A stretch of DNA of 64,000 nucleotides from Rhodococcus sp. ABRD24 (GTDB taxonomy: Bacteria > Actinomycetota > Actinomycetes > Mycobacteriales > Mycobacteriaceae): assembly GCF_004328705.1 (NCBI RefSeq), contig NZ_CP035319.1:4898001-4962000 (forward strand), given 5' to 3'. Shown here piece by piece: positions 9,010 through 18,674 of the stretch (its first letter is position 1; each line of letters opens with the position of its first letter). The notes beneath the pieces are model-generated. The model ran no database searches. It had not been told where the DNA came from and saw only the letters and a list, made by a program, of their open reading frames with translations. Both the position numbers and the translations under genes were made by a program.

Positions 9010-11358
9010 ACCCAGCATCTTGACCGGTCCCAGAACACAGGTGCGACGGAAACAGGTGCGACGCCTCCTGTCGAGAAGTCTGCGCCCGCGTCGGTACCGA
9101 CATCGGCATCGCGACGGGTGCGTGCCCGGCTGGCGCGCCGGATCACCGGTCAGCGCAACACGCCTATTCGTCCGGTTCTCGAACCTCTGGTGACGGTTCA
9201 TCGGGAGCTGTACCCGAAGGCGGATCTCACACTGCTGCAGCGCGCGTACGACGTCGCCGAGCAGCGACACGCGACCCAGTTCCGCAAGTCCGGCGATCCG
9301 TACATCACGCACCCACTTGCGGTGGCGAGCATCCTTGCCGAACTCGGAATGGACACCACGACACTGGTGGCAGCGCTGCTGCACGACACCGTCGAGGACA
9401 CCGGGTATTCGCTCGCGGAGCTCACCGACGAGTTCGGTGACGAGGTGGCGCACCTCGTCGACGGCGTCACCAAGCTCGACAAGGTCGTCCTCGGCTCGGC
9501 CGCTGAGGGCGAGACGATCCGCAAGATGATCATCGCGATGGCGCGCGATCCGCGCGTCCTGGTGATCAAGGTGGCAGACCGGCTGCACAACATGCGCACG
9601 ATGCGTTTCCTGCCGCCGGAGAAGCAGGCCCGCAAGGCCCGCGAGACACTGGAAGTGATTGCGCCGCTGGCCCATCGCCTCGGCATGGCGACGGTCAAAT
9701 GGGAGCTCGAGGATCTCTCGTTCGCGATCCTGCATCCGAAGAAGTACGACGAGATCGTCCGCCTGGTCGCCGATCGCGCGCCGTCGCGGGACATCTACCT
9801 TGCGAAGGTGCGGGCGGAGATCAACGCGACGCTGGCGGCATCGCGGATCAGCGCGGTCGTGGAGGGCCGGCCCAAGCACTACTGGTCCATTTACCAGAAG
9901 ATGATCGTCAAGGGCCGCGACTTCGACGACATCCACGACCTGGTCGGGGTGCGGATCCTGTGCGACGAGATCCGCGATTGTTACGCCGCCGTCGGCGTCG
10001 TGCACTCCCTCTGGCAGCCGATGGCGGGGCGGTTCAAGGACTACATCGCGCAGCCGCGCTACGGGGTGTATCAATCCCTGCACACCACGGTCATCGGTCC
10101 CGAGGGCAAGCCGCTCGAGGTCCAGATCCGCACGCGGGACATGCACCGCACCGCGGAGTTCGGCATCGCCGCACACTGGCGGTACAAGGAGCTCCGCGGA
10201 AAGAACTCGGCCAAGCAGGATTCGGCCGAGGTCGACGACATGGCGTGGATGCGCCAGCTGCTCGACTGGCAGCGAGAAGCCGCGGATCCGGGGGAGTTCC
10301 TCGAGTCGCTGCGCTACGACCTGGCGGTCAAGGAGATCTTTGTCTTCACCCCGAAGGGGGATGTGGTGACGTTGCCGGCGGGATCGACCCCGGTCGACTT
10401 CGCGTACGCGGTGCACACGGAGGTGGGACACCGGTGCATCGGTGCCCGGGTGAACGGCCGGCTGGTCGCGCTGGAACGCACACTCGAGAACGGTGAGGTC
10501 GTCGAGGTGTTCACCTCGAAGGCAGCCAATGCCGGACCGAGCCGCGACTGGCAGACCTTCGTGGTCTCGCCGCGGGCGAAGACCAAGATCCGCCAGTGGT
10601 TCGCCAAGGAGCGCCGCGAGGAGGCACTCGAGGCCGGCAAGGATGCCATCGCCAAAGAGGTTCGCCGCGGCGGTCTTCCCTTGCAGCGCTTGATGAATGC
10701 CGAGTCGATGTCCTCGATTGCGCTCGAGTTGCGTTATGCAGACGTCTCGGCGCTCTACACCGCGGTGGGTGAGCACAACGCTTCGGCGCAACATGTGGTG
10801 CAGCGGCTGGTCGCGCACCTCGGTGGTGTGGGCGACGTCGAGGAGGAGCTGGCGGAGCGGTCGACCCCGTCGACCATCCCGACTCGGCCCCGCGCTGGTT
10901 CCGGTGACGCAGGCATCTTGGTGCCCGGTGCGCCGGGTACGGTCGCCAAGCTCGCGAAGTGTTGCACCCCGGTTCCGGGCGACGAGATCATGGGCTTCGT
11001 GACCCGCGGAGGCGCGGTGAGCGTGCACCGCACGGATTGCACCAATGCGGGCTCGCTACGGCAGCAGTCGGAGCGGATCATCGATGTCCAGTGGGCGCCT
11101 TCGCCGTCGTCGGTGTTCCTGGTTGCCATCCAGATCGAGGCACTGGATCGGCACCGGCTGTTGTCGGACGTGACGAAGGCACTCGCCGACGAGAAGGTGA
11201 ACATCCTGTCGGCGTCGGTGACGACATCGGGCGACCGGGTTGCGGTCAGCAAGTTCACGTTCGAGATGGGAGACCCGAAGCATCTGGGTCATGTGCTGAA
11301 CGTGGTGCGCAACGTCGAGGGCGTCTACGACGTCTACCGCGTGACGTCAGCGGCGTAG
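9007..11358 (+). CDS. relA: Bifunctional (p)ppGpp synthetase/hydrolase Rel
   Basis: Makes and degrades the stringent-response alarmone (p)ppGpp. The 783-residue product has all long-RSH domains in order: HD hydrolase with [13 protein letters not shown] (about residues 125-140), synthetase with [29 protein letters not shown] and YQSLHTTV (290-370), TGS domain [33 protein letters not shown] (440-475), conserved-cysteine region [28 protein letters not shown], and a C-terminal ACT domain. The intact HD motif predicts a bifunctional enzyme. Translation probably begins at TTG behind a very strong ribosome site. Its last codons and stop lie inside the first unit of a 32-bp tandem repeat. Confidence 0.96.
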   Translation: MTQHLDRSQNTGATETGATPPVEKSAPASVPTSASRRVRARLARRITGQRNTPIRPVLEPLVTVHRELYPKADLTLLQRAYDVAEQRHATQFRKSGDPYITHPLAVASILAELGMDTTTLVAALLHDTVEDTGYSLAELTDEFGDEVAHLVDGVTKLDKVVLGSAAEGETIRKMIIAMARDPRVLVIKVADRLHNMRTMRFLPPEKQARKARETLEVIAPLAHRLGMATVKWELEDLSFAILHPKKYDEIVRLVADRAPSRDIYLAKVRAEINATLAASRISAVVEGRPKHYWSIYQKMIVKGRDFDDIHDLVGVRILCDEIRDCYAAVGVVHSLWQPMAGRFKDYIAQPRYGVYQSLHTTVIGPEGKPLEVQIRTRDMHRTAEFGIAAHWRYKELRGKNSAKQDSAEVDDMAWMRQLLDWQREAADPGEFLESLRYDLAVKEIFVFTPKGDVVTLPAGSTPVDFAYAVHTEVGHRCIGARVNGRLVALERTLENGEVVEVFTSKAANAGPSRDWQTFVVSPRAKTKIRQWFAKERREEALEAGKDAIAKEVRRGGLPLQRLMNAESMSSIALELRYADVSALYTAVGEHNASAQHVVQRLVAHLGGVGDVEEELAERSTPSTIPTRPRAGSGDAGILVPGAPGTVAKLAKCCTPVPGDEIMGFVTRGGAVSVHRTDCTNAGSLRQQSERIIDVQWAPSPSSVFLVAIQIEALDRHRLLSDVTKALADEKVNILSASVTTSGDRVAVSKFTFEMGDPKHLGHVLNVVRNVEGVYDVYRVTSAA

Positions 11359-11440
11359 CTTGCGGAGCCGCCGTTCGGCCAGCGGCGTAGCTTGCGGAGC
11401 CGCCGTTCGGCCAGCGGCGTAGCTTGTGGAGCCGCCGTTC
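11349..11440. repeat. 32-bp tandem repeat, about 2.9 copies, overlapping the relA stop
   Basis: Units at 11349-11380 and 11381-11412 are identical 32-mers beginning AGCGGCGTAGCTTGCGGAGC, and a third partial unit at 11413-11440 differs by one base (TTGTGG for TTGCGG). The relA stop codon TAG at 11356-11358 lies in the first unit, so the array apparently arose by copying the gene end. The array sits immediately before the intergenic terminator. Confidence 0.93.
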
Positions 11441-11451
11441 CCGAGAACGGT

Positions 11452-11496
11452 TGAAGGTGCCCTTCATGCGCTGTGCGCGCATCAAGGGCACCTTCA
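11452..11496. terminator. Bidirectional terminator between relA and cyclophilin genes
   Basis: Perfect 13-bp arms TGAAGGTGCCCTT (11452-11464) and AAGGGCACCTTCA (11484-11496) enclose a loop that itself can pair ATGCGC with GCGCAT. It lies between the converging relA and cyclophilin genes and would serve both strands. There is only a short T-rich stretch after it, as usual for this GC-rich group. Confidence 0.85.
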
Positions 11497-11510
11497 GCTT
11501 TCGTGGTGTG

Positions 11511-12305
11511 TCAGCCGACCTTGGCGGTCTCGATGTTCACTGCCATGTTGGGGGCGCCGCCGCCCGCCGGCATAGATCCGTCGTCACCAGCCGCGGCGAC
11601 CTTCCCGATGGTGGCCAGGCCCTCGTCGGAGATGGTGCCGAAGACCGTGTACTGCGGGGGTAGCACCGAGTCCTCGTAGACGAGGAAAAACTGGCTGCCG
11701 TTGGTGTCCGGGCCGGCGTTGGCCATCGCGACGGTGCCGCGCGGGTAGACCATTGCGCTCTGCGCGGCGGGTTCACCGGGGGCGAACTGATTGGTGGGGT
11801 ACTCGTTGGCGAACTGGTACCCCGGCCCGCCGCTGCCGCGACCGGTCGGATCGCCGCACTGCAGGAGGTGCAGGCCCTGGCCGGTGACGAGCCGGTGGCA
11901 GGGGGTGTTGTCGAAGTAGCCCTGTTCGGTAAGGCTCACGAAGCTGTTGACGGTGCAGGGGGCCGCGACGCGATTGAGCGTGAGCCCGATCGGTCCCGCC
12001 GTGGTGGTGAGGGCGACGTTCACGGTGCCCTCGTCGGAGACTCCGGTCGCGTTCGGGACGTTCACCGTCTTCGCGCCCTGGCCTGCGGGTGCGTAGCCGC
12101 AGTCGACCGTCGGCGACGCCGGTGTGGGGACGGCGGGCAGTGCCGCGTACTGCGACATGTCGATCTTGGGCGCGGCCGGAGTGGTCCACATGCTCGACGA
12201 GCTCGTGCTCGCCGATTCGGAGCTTTCGTTGTCGCTCGAGCAGCCCGTCAGCACGAGTGCCGCGCCGAGAGCGAGGCCGGTGATTGCCAGTGTTGTGCGC
12301 TTCAT
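11511..12305 (-). CDS. Cyclophilin-type peptidyl-prolyl isomerase, predicted lipoprotein
   Basis: A 264-residue protein beginning MKRTTLAITGLALGAALVLTGCSS, a lipoprotein signal with lipobox LTGC, then a Ser/Thr-rich linker and a C-terminal cyclophilin domain. Cyclophilin landmarks include FVSLTEQGYFDNTPCHRLV, QCGDPTGRGSGGPGYQFANE, NTNGSQ-type DTNGSQFFLVYEDS and YTVFGTI. Such enzymes isomerise X-Pro bonds; this one should act on the outer face of the membrane. Four cysteines in the domain (CGY, PCT, PCH, QCG) could form disulfides there. Its ATG overlaps the stop of the upstream paralogue by one base (TGATG), so the two are cotranscribed. It is a duplicate of the neighbouring gene with a different membrane anchor. 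Confidence 0.9.
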   Translation of the reverse strand: MKRTTLAITGLALGAALVLTGCSSDNESSESASTSSSSMWTTPAAPKIDMSQYAALPAVPTPASPTVDCGYAPAGQGAKTVNVPNATGVSDEGTVNVALTTTAGPIGLTLNRVAAPCTVNSFVSLTEQGYFDNTPCHRLVTGQGLHLLQCGDPTGRGSGGPGYQFANEYPTNQFAPGEPAAQSAMVYPRGTVAMANAGPDTNGSQFFLVYEDSVLPPQYTVFGTISDEGLATIGKVAAAGDDGSMPAGGGAPNMAVNIETAKVG

Positions 12306-13168
12306 CAGTCGAGCCTCACACTCTTGATGTCGATGGGCAGGTTCGGCTTGCCGCCGCCTGCGGAAACGGATCCGTCGTCTCCGGCTGCGGCCACCTTCTC
12401 GATGGTCTGCAGGCCGGTCTCGTCGATGGTGCCGAAGACGGTGTACTGCGGTGGCAGCTGCGAGTCGCCGTAGACGAGGAAGAACTGGCTGCCGTTGGTG
12501 TCGGGGCCGGCGTTGGCCATCGCGATGGTGCCGCGCGGGTACGTGACCGGCATCTGGGCGGCCGGATCGCCCGGCGCGTACTGGTCGGTGGGGAACTCGT
12601 TCGCGAACTGGTAGCCGGGGCCGCCGGCGCCGGTGGCGCTGGGGTCGCCGCACTGCAGGACCTGCAGGCCCTGGCTGGTGACGAGCCGGTGGCAGGGGGT
12701 GTTGTCGAAGTAGCCCTGGGATGCGAGGCTGACGAAGCTGTTGACCGTGCAGGGCGCGGCGGCGTTGTCCAGCGTCAGCCCGATGTTGCCCTGAGTGGTC
12801 TCGACACTGGCGCTGACCGTGGCGACGGTGGTGTCGATGCCTTCGGTGCGCGGCGGTGTGTTGGGGCGAGCCGGGTCGCCGCCGGGCGTGTATGTGCAGT
12901 TGACGAGGTTCGGCAGCGGTTCTGCGCGGCCCGCTGGCAGGACGCCCGGCTGCGGTGTCTCGGATGCCGCGGTGTTCTCGGTGGAGCTGGTGTCGTCCTT
13001 GCCGCTGAGGGTCACCACGACCGCTCCGACGGCCACAACGACGATGACACCGACGATGGACCCGGCGATCGTCAGTTGCTTGCGCTTGCGAGCGCGTGCG
13101 GCGCGCCGTTCGAGCTGGCGTTCCAGCTTTCGTTTAGCCGCCTCACGGCGCTGCTCATTGCTCGGCAC
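12305..13168 (-). CDS. ppiB: Cyclophilin-type peptidyl-prolyl isomerase with N-terminal membrane helix
   Basis: A 287-residue protein with a highly basic cytosolic N-terminus (KRKLERQLERRAARARKRKQ), one membrane helix (about residues 32-54, IAGSIVGVIVVVAVGAVVVTL), a linker and an extracytoplasmic cyclophilin domain with FVSLASQGYFDNTPCHRLV, LQCGDPSATGAGGPGYQFANE and DTNGSQFFLVYGDS. This matches the mycobacterial membrane-anchored PpiB (Rv2582) in architecture and in position between relA and the MBL hydrolase. It lies upstream of, and overlaps by one base, its lipoprotein paralogue. The exact role in envelope protein folding is unknown. Confidence 0.9.
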   Translation of the reverse strand: MPSNEQRREAAKRKLERQLERRAARARKRKQLTIAGSIVGVIVVVAVGAVVVTLSGKDDTSSTENTAASETPQPGVLPAGRAEPLPNLVNCTYTPGGDPARPNTPPRTEGIDTTVATVSASVETTQGNIGLTLDNAAAPCTVNSFVSLASQGYFDNTPCHRLVTSQGLQVLQCGDPSATGAGGPGYQFANEFPTDQYAPGDPAAQMPVTYPRGTIAMANAGPDTNGSQFFLVYGDSQLPPQYTVFGTIDETGLQTIEKVAAAGDDGSVSAGGGKPNLPIDIKSVRLD

Positions 13169-13328
13169 TGCAGTCGTCCTCCCGTATGTTTCGATCGCTG
13201 CGTTCAGTGGCGCCCGTCACCGCCGGTGAGCCGGCTCGAGTCTGCCACTCCAACCTGAGAACATCCTGGCGGGACGGCAGCCTAGGCTGTATTGACCCGT
13301 AAGGACCCGTACTTTAGGAGCTGTCGCC

Positions 13329-14009
13329 GTGCTCGTCACCGGATTCCCGGCAGGGATGTTCCAGACCAACTGTTACATCCTCGCTCAGGACGACTTGAAA
13401 GAGTGCGTTGTCGTCGATCCCGGCCAGGACGCGGCGGAACCGCTCGCGCAGTTCCTCGCGGAGTCCGAGCTCGAGCCGAAGGCGGTGCTGCTCACGCACG
13501 GCCATCTCGACCACACGTGGTCGGTGGAGCCCGTGTGCGAGCGGTACGCGATCCCGGCCTACATCCACCCTGAGGACCGGTACATGCTGAGCGACCCCAG
13601 CCGTGGCATCGGCCCGCAGATGAATCAGTTCATTGCCGGCATGCAGTTCCGCGAGCCGAGCAGTGTGATCGAGCTCGCGGACAGTGACGAGTTCGAGGTC
13701 GCCGGAATCGAATTCGTCGTCGACCACACCCCTGGCCACACCCAGGGTTCGGTCGTGTTCCGCACCGAACTTCTCACCGATGACGGCCCGCTACAGGTGG
13801 CGCTCACCGGGGACACGCTGTTCCAGGGGTCGATCGGTCGCAGTGATCTCCCCGGCGGAAACCATGAGCAGTTGTTGAGCTCGATCGCGCGCAAGCTGCT
13901 CGTGCTCGACGACAGGACCGCGGTTCTGCCCGGGCACGGTGGTTCGAGTTCGATCGGTCAGGAACGGGCCGCCAACCCGTTCCTCGTTGGACTGACCGCC
14001 TCCCAGTAA
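13329..14009 (+). CDS. Metallo-beta-lactamase fold hydrolase (glyoxalase II-like)
   Basis: A 226-residue MBL-fold enzyme with the metal-binding motif THGHLDHT (HxHxDH), HTPGHTQGSVVF, TGDTLFQGSIGRSDLPGG and PGHGG, the set typical of glyoxalase II-like hydrolases. Substrate cannot be told from sequence; mycothiol- or bacillithiol-type thioesters are possible in this lineage, which lacks glutathione (inference). GTG 13329 has TAGGAG eight bases upstream. It is divergent from the cyclophilin genes across a 160-bp gap that has a -10-like TAGGCT at 13283, and it is followed by hisS after 15 bp, the same order as in M. tuberculosis (Rv2581c-hisS). Confidence 0.88.
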   Translation: MLVTGFPAGMFQTNCYILAQDDLKECVVVDPGQDAAEPLAQFLAESELEPKAVLLTHGHLDHTWSVEPVCERYAIPAYIHPEDRYMLSDPSRGIGPQMNQFIAGMQFREPSSVIELADSDEFEVAGIEFVVDHTPGHTQGSVVFRTELLTDDGPLQVALTGDTLFQGSIGRSDLPGGNHEQLLSSIARKLLVLDDRTAVLPGHGGSSSIGQERAANPFLVGLTASQ

Positions 14010-14024
14010 GGAAAAGTAAGCATC

Positions 14025-15305
14025 GTGAGTAAGTCAGGCGTCAGCACCTTCTCGGCCCCCAAGGGCATTCCCGACTACGTTCCACCGCAGTCCGCGGAGT
14101 TCGTCGCCGTGCGCGACGGGCTGACCCGCGCGGCGCGTCTGGCAGGCTACGGGCATATCGAGCTGCCGATCTTCGAGGACACCGGGCTGTTCGCCCGCGG
14201 TGTCGGCGAGTCCACCGACGTCGTCTCGAAGGAGATGTACACGTTTGCCGACCGGGGTGACCGTTCGGTGACGCTTCGTCCCGAGGGCACCGCCGGTGTG
14301 ATGCGCGCGGTCATCGAGCACGGCCTCGACCGCGGCCAGCTTCCGGTCAAGCTCAGCTACGCCGGCCCGTTCTTCCGCTACGAGCGCCCGCAGGCGGGTC
14401 GTTACCGGCAGCTGCAGCAGGTGGGTGTCGAGGCGATCGGCGTGGACGATCCGGCACTGGACGCCGAGGTGATCGCCATCGCCGACGCCGGTTTCCGCGG
14501 ACTCGGACTCGACGGATTCCGCCTCGAAATCACCTCGCTCGGCGACGACACCTGCCGTCCGCAGTATCGGGAGCGCCTGCAGGAGTTCCTGTTCGGGCTC
14601 GATCTGGACGAGGACACCCGTCGCCGCGCAGAGATCAATCCGCTGCGCGTGCTCGACGACAAGCGTCCGCACATCAAGGAGATGACGGCTGACGCGCCGC
14701 TCATGCTCGACCACCTCTCCGAGAGCGCCAAGGTGCACTTCGACCAGGTGCTCGCGCACCTCGACGCGCTCGGTGTGCCGTACGTCATCAACCCGCGCAT
14801 GGTGCGCGGCCTGGACTACTACACCAAGACCACGTTCGAGTTCGTGCACGACGGCCTCGGTGCCCAATCCGGCATCGGCGGCGGAGGACGCTTCGACGGC
14901 CTCATGGCGCAGCTCGGCGGTCAGCCGCTGTCGGGGATCGGATTCGGTCTCGGTGTGGACCGGACGGTGCTCGCGCTGGCGGCCGAGGGTAAGACGGCCG
15001 GAAACCCGGCGCGCTGCGAGGTCTTCGGGGTGCCGCTGGGCGAGACCGCGAAGGCCGAGATGGTGAAGCTCGCGCACCAGCTGCGTACTGCGGGTATCCG
15101 CGTCGACATGGTGTACGGCGATCGCGGCATCAAGGGCTCGATGAAGGCGGCCGACCGCTCGGGTGCCGTGCTCGCCCTCGTGCTCGGCGACGAGGACCTC
15201 GCTGCGGGAACCATCGCAGTGAAGGACCTCCGGAACGGAGAGCAGCAGTCGATGTCCATGGAAGGTGTTGTCGCGCAGATCGGTTCGATTCTTGCCAGCG
15301 AGTGA
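14025..15305 (+). CDS. hisS: Histidyl-tRNA synthetase
   Basis: Class II aminoacyl-tRNA synthetase that charges tRNA-His. The 426-residue product has class II motif 1 near its start ([13 protein letters not shown]), motif 2 around [29 protein letters not shown], the HisRS-specific [15 protein letters not shown] and [11 protein letters not shown], motif 3 [11 protein letters not shown], and a C-terminal anticodon-binding domain ([25 protein letters not shown]). GTG start with a weak AGGAAAAG upstream. It closes the MBL-hisS pair; the small membrane protein downstream begins 34 bp later. Confidence 0.97.
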   Translation: MSKSGVSTFSAPKGIPDYVPPQSAEFVAVRDGLTRAARLAGYGHIELPIFEDTGLFARGVGESTDVVSKEMYTFADRGDRSVTLRPEGTAGVMRAVIEHGLDRGQLPVKLSYAGPFFRYERPQAGRYRQLQQVGVEAIGVDDPALDAEVIAIADAGFRGLGLDGFRLEITSLGDDTCRPQYRERLQEFLFGLDLDEDTRRRAEINPLRVLDDKRPHIKEMTADAPLMLDHLSESAKVHFDQVLAHLDALGVPYVINPRMVRGLDYYTKTTFEFVHDGLGAQSGIGGGGRFDGLMAQLGGQPLSGIGFGLGVDRTVLALAAEGKTAGNPARCEVFGVPLGETAKAEMVKLAHQLRTAGIRVDMVYGDRGIKGSMKAADRSGAVLALVLGDEDLAAGTIAVKDLRNGEQQSMSMEGVVAQIGSILASE

Positions 15306-15339
15306 GGGCGAGTACGCTATCGACCTGATCCCAGCCTCG

Positions 15340-15921
15340 ATGCTGGCGCCTCGTATGCGCAGGATTGCAGTGGTTTCGATCCTGCTCGGCGTTGTGGTCG
15401 GCGGCGTGGTGGCGCTGTTCGCCGCTCCGTCGATCGCCGTGGTGGTAGGTGCGGTGATCGGCCTGCCGACCGCAGTGTCGGCGATGCTTGCCACGCGTCG
15501 TCGAATCTGGCTGGACGGCACCCGGATCCACGCGTCGAACGGGATCCGTCACAGAGCGGTGGAGGTTGCCGAGGCGGCCACTGTCGAGCTGGCGGTGCGG
15601 TCGGCTCGAATCAGCCAGGTCGCGATCCGCATCGGCGACGGGCGGAAGTCGGTGACGGTGCCTCTGGCGCTGTACACGGACGGCGGTGGGCGTGAGATCG
15701 AGGTGCTCGGGCTGCGGAAGCTGGCCGATGCCCTGTCCGCGAGTGAGCTGGTTCCTGCGGCAGCGGCGGCCTCGGTGCTGATCGAACAGCTCCGCGCCGA
15801 GGCGCGCGGTGCGGGACGCGTCGAGCGCCCGCTGTACCGGGCGGTCGAGTTGGCGCGGGATGCGGGTCGGGTGCCGCAGACCACGCTCACGGATCAGGAA
15901 GTCGCGTCACTGACGACCTGA
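15340..15921 (+). CDS. Hypothetical membrane protein with PH-like C-terminal part
   Basis: Unrecognised protein of about 193 residues. The start MLAPRMRRIAVVSILLGVVVGGVVALFAAPSIAVVVGAVIGLPTAVSAMLATRRRIWLDG gives two closely spaced membrane helices, followed by a basic turn and a soluble domain rich in alternating hydrophobic residues that ends in RVPQTTLTDQEVASLTT. The reading frame is open further upstream into hisS, but ATG 15340 avoids a long overlap; ATG 15355 is another option. A -10-like TACGCTAT lies at about 15312. No function is proposed. It starts the stretch that departs from the conserved gene order. Confidence 0.65.
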   Translation: MLAPRMRRIAVVSILLGVVVGGVVALFAAPSIAVVVGAVIGLPTAVSAMLATRRRIWLDGTRIHASNGIRHRAVEVAEAATVELAVRSARISQVAIRIGDGRKSVTVPLALYTDGGGREIEVLGLRKLADALSASELVPAAAAASVLIEQLRAEARGAGRVERPLYRAVELARDAGRVPQTTLTDQEVASLTT

Positions 15922-15993
15922 CACGGACTGACCGTGCGGTAACTCCCCGGTTGCGGCTTCGGCTGTTCCCTTCGCAGCGCCCGGTTGCAGGAT

Positions 15994-16009
15994 TATCGTT
16001 CGAAGTATG
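15994..16009 (+). promoter_or_regulatory. Putative leaderless promoter of the LuxR gene
   Basis: A -10-like TATCGT (15994-15999) ends seven bases before ATG 16007, the spacing seen in leaderless actinobacterial transcripts, and no ribosome-binding sequence precedes the ATG. Confidence 0.5.
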
Positions 16010-18610
16010 GTCGGTCTCTGGCCCGTCCTGGACCGTAAGGCTGCGTTCGAGGACGCAGAGAAACTGCTCCGTGACGGCACGTCGTGCGGAGTGGTGCTCG
16101 TCGGTGCGGCGGGCGTCGGGAAGACGACGATGGCCCGGGAGCTGGTGGGGTCACTCGCCGGCGATGCGCGGTGGATCGTCGGCACCGAGTCCACGCAGGG
16201 CATCCCCCTCGGTGCGTTCGCGCCGCATCTGGCGCGCACGACATCACGCGACCCGGTTGTCGCCTTGCGGGCGGTGCGGGAGGTGCTGGCCGCGGACGGC
16301 GTCGCCGCCGACGGCGGCGTCGGCATCGTCGGGGTGGACGATGCGCATCTGCTCGACGAGTTCTCGGCTGGGCTGGTCCATCAACTGGCGGTCGGCCGCG
16401 ACGCGCGGTTGGTCGTCACAGTGCGCAGTGGGGCGGCGGTCCCGAGTGCGATCGAAGCACTCTGGAAGGACGGTCATCTCACTCCTGTCGTCGTACAGCC
16501 GTTCACCCGCGCGGAGATGGACGACGAGCTGGGCGCGGTGCTCGGCGCACCGGTCGAACGTTTCAGCGCCGACGCCATCTGGGAGGCGTCGGAGGGCAAC
16601 CCGCTGTTCCTGCGCCATCTCGTCGAGGGTGCGCTCGACGGCGGAACGCTCCGGCAGTCCGGCGGAATCTGGCAGCTGCGGGGGAGACCTGCGGTGTCAC
16701 CTGCCCTGGCATCGCTCCTCGAGACGAGGTTTGCACGCACCCCGCCGGATGCGCTCGAGGTGGTCGACTACCTGGCGTTCTGTGAGCCGCTCGAGCTCGA
16801 GGCGCTGAGCGAGTTGGTGAGCCGCCGCTCGATCGAGGAAGCCGAGCGTATGGATCTGGTTCGGATCCGGGATGTCGGCAATGCGCACGTGGTTCGCCTC
16901 GCGCACCCGCTGTTCGGCGAGGTGATCCGCGACCGTGCCGGGGTGCTCGCGGCGCAGCGCATCAAGCGTCGGCTGGTCGAGGTGTTGCGGGAATCGCCGG
17001 ATCCGGGGGTAGTGACGTCGATGCGAATCGCTGAGCTCGCGATCGAGTCGGGCATCGAGCCCGATCCGGAACTGTTGGTGCGCGGCGCAGAGGACGCGAT
17101 TGCGATGGCCAGTCTCGAACTGGGCGCGCGGCTCGCGGGCGCAGCTGTCCGGTTGGGCGGCGGATTCGACGCGTCGTTCGCGCTGGGGCGGGCACTGATG
17201 TGGCAGGGCCGCGGCGACGAGGCCGAGGAGGTGTTCGACGCCGTCGACCCCGACGATCTGTGCGAGTACGACGTGGCGCGCTGGCTGCTGACCCGCGTCG
17301 CGAGCCTGTACCTGGAGGCGGGCCGCCCGCGGGAGGCTGTCGAGTTGTTCGAGCGCGAGCGAGGACGGATCACCGATTCGGTGCTCGCGGTCTCGGTGGT
17401 GGCGCTCGACGCCGTTTTGCGCCTGTACGACCGGCAACCGGTCCAGGCGATCTCGCTGGCCCGTCAGGTCGAGGCCGCTCCGGAGGCGCACCCGTGGGCG
17501 AGGGCGAGTGGTGTGTTCGCCGGAGTCGCGGCGCTGACAGTGTCGGGGCGAGGATACGAGGTTGCAGCGCTCGCGGCGTCAGCGTGGGAGGCGATCTCGC
17601 ACGGTGACGGTCTGCTGCGTTTCCATATTGGCTACTTCGAGGTACTGGCACTGACACTGGTCGGGCGGATCCATGTGGCACAGGCCACCGCGGATCGGTA
17701 TCGCACGCTCGCCGCCGGACAACCGAACAGCGCCGCCCTCGCGGATGTCGCCTCCGGGGTGGTCGAGCTGACCAGTGGACGGCTCGACGACGCTGCGGAA
17801 CACCTCACCGAGGCGTTGGCGGTCCTCGATCGCGAGACGCGTTCGGAATGGATGCTGCTTGCCGCGGTGAGCCTGTGTCAGGTCCGTGCGGCACAGGGCA
17901 AGGCCGCTGAGGCAGCCGACGCCCTGACTATCGCGGAGCGGCAGGCAGGACCCGAACTCGCCTTCTTCGATCCCCTGCTCGACGTCGCGCGCGCCTGGGT
18001 GGCTGGAGCCGAGGGGGAGGTGTCGGCAGCCGTTCACGCGGCCCGCCGGGCGGCGGATCTCGCGGCCCAATCGGGGCAGTTCGCAGTCGAGGCCATCGCC
18101 CTCGACGTCGCGACCACGTTCGGCGACTACTCGACGATCGCCCGTCTCGACGAACTCGCCACCCTCGTCGACGGGCCCTTCTCGAGGGTGGCCGCGCGTC
18201 GAGCGCGGGCGCTCGCGAAGGCCGACGGGCCGGCGCTCGACCGGTTGGCGTCAGAGTTCGAGCGGGTGGGGGCTCTGCTCGCCTCGGCCGATATGTACGC
18301 ACAGGCAGCAACCGCGTACTCGCGGTCGAACGATCGCCGCGGCGAACTCGTTGCCGCTGCGAAGGCGCATTGGCTGTCGTCGCGCTGTGACGGAGCGGCG
18401 ACGCCCGCGCTCGCGAAGGCCGCACGTCCGCTGCCTCTCACCGACCGCGAGCGTGAGGTCGCAACTCTGGTGGGCCGCGGGCTGTCGAACAAGGACATCG
18501 CGCGCCGGCTGGTGCTGTCGGTACGCACCGTCGAGGGCCATATCTACCGGGCGTGCGAGAAGCTTGCCCTCAGCCACCGGAGCGAACTGGCGAAACTGAT
18601 CCAGGTGTGA
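16007..18610 (+). CDS. Large ATP-binding LuxR-family regulator (LAL/MalT-like)
   Basis: An 867-residue signal-transduction regulator. A Walker A motif GAAGVGKT (residues 33-40) starts an AAA/STAND-type ATPase with a Walker B-like GIVGVDDAHLLDEF, the middle 450 residues are Ala/Leu-rich helical repeats of TPR type (AEEVFDAVDPDDL, REAVELFERERG), and the last 60 residues are a LuxR HTH domain: LPLTDREREVATLVGRGLSNKDIARRLVLSVRTVEGH. Such proteins use ATP binding and ligand sensing to switch oligomer state and activate promoters. No target is evident: it stands alone, facing the Esp-like pair tail to tail across a hairpin. It appears to be transcribed without a leader. Confidence 0.88.
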   Translation: MVGLWPVLDRKAAFEDAEKLLRDGTSCGVVLVGAAGVGKTTMARELVGSLAGDARWIVGTESTQGIPLGAFAPHLARTTSRDPVVALRAVREVLAADGVAADGGVGIVGVDDAHLLDEFSAGLVHQLAVGRDARLVVTVRSGAAVPSAIEALWKDGHLTPVVVQPFTRAEMDDELGAVLGAPVERFSADAIWEASEGNPLFLRHLVEGALDGGTLRQSGGIWQLRGRPAVSPALASLLETRFARTPPDALEVVDYLAFCEPLELEALSELVSRRSIEEAERMDLVRIRDVGNAHVVRLAHPLFGEVIRDRAGVLAAQRIKRRLVEVLRESPDPGVVTSMRIAELAIESGIEPDPELLVRGAEDAIAMASLELGARLAGAAVRLGGGFDASFALGRALMWQGRGDEAEEVFDAVDPDDLCEYDVARWLLTRVASLYLEAGRPREAVELFERERGRITDSVLAVSVVALDAVLRLYDRQPVQAISLARQVEAAPEAHPWARASGVFAGVAALTVSGRGYEVAALAASAWEAISHGDGLLRFHIGYFEVLALTLVGRIHVAQATADRYRTLAAGQPNSAALADVASGVVELTSGRLDDAAEHLTEALAVLDRETRSEWMLLAAVSLCQVRAAQGKAAEAADALTIAERQAGPELAFFDPLLDVARAWVAGAEGEVSAAVHAARRAADLAAQSGQFAVEAIALDVATTFGDYSTIARLDELATLVDGPFSRVAARRARALAKADGPALDRLASEFERVGALLASADMYAQAATAYSRSNDRRGELVAAAKAHWLSSRCDGAATPALAKAARPLPLTDREREVATLVGRGLSNKDIARRLVLSVRTVEGHIYRACEKLALSHRSELAKLIQV

Positions 18611-18624
18611 CTGCGACGGACCGA

Positions 18625-18665
18625 TCGTGACGAAGCCCCTGTTCCGGCAGCCGAATTCGTCACGA
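18625..18665. terminator. Hairpin between LuxR and EspA-like genes
   Basis: TCGTGACGAA (18625-18634) and TTCGTCACGA (18656-18665) form a perfect 10-bp stem, extended by further partly matched pairs, around a 21-base loop between two convergent genes. Probably a shared terminator. Confidence 0.7.
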
Positions 18666-18674
18666 CCGCGCAGA

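Noticed and set aside
8521..11028. A long open frame on the minus strand opposite relA
   Set aside because: It is the antisense of relA and apt in a high-GC genome, with Arg/His-rich composition and no family motifs.
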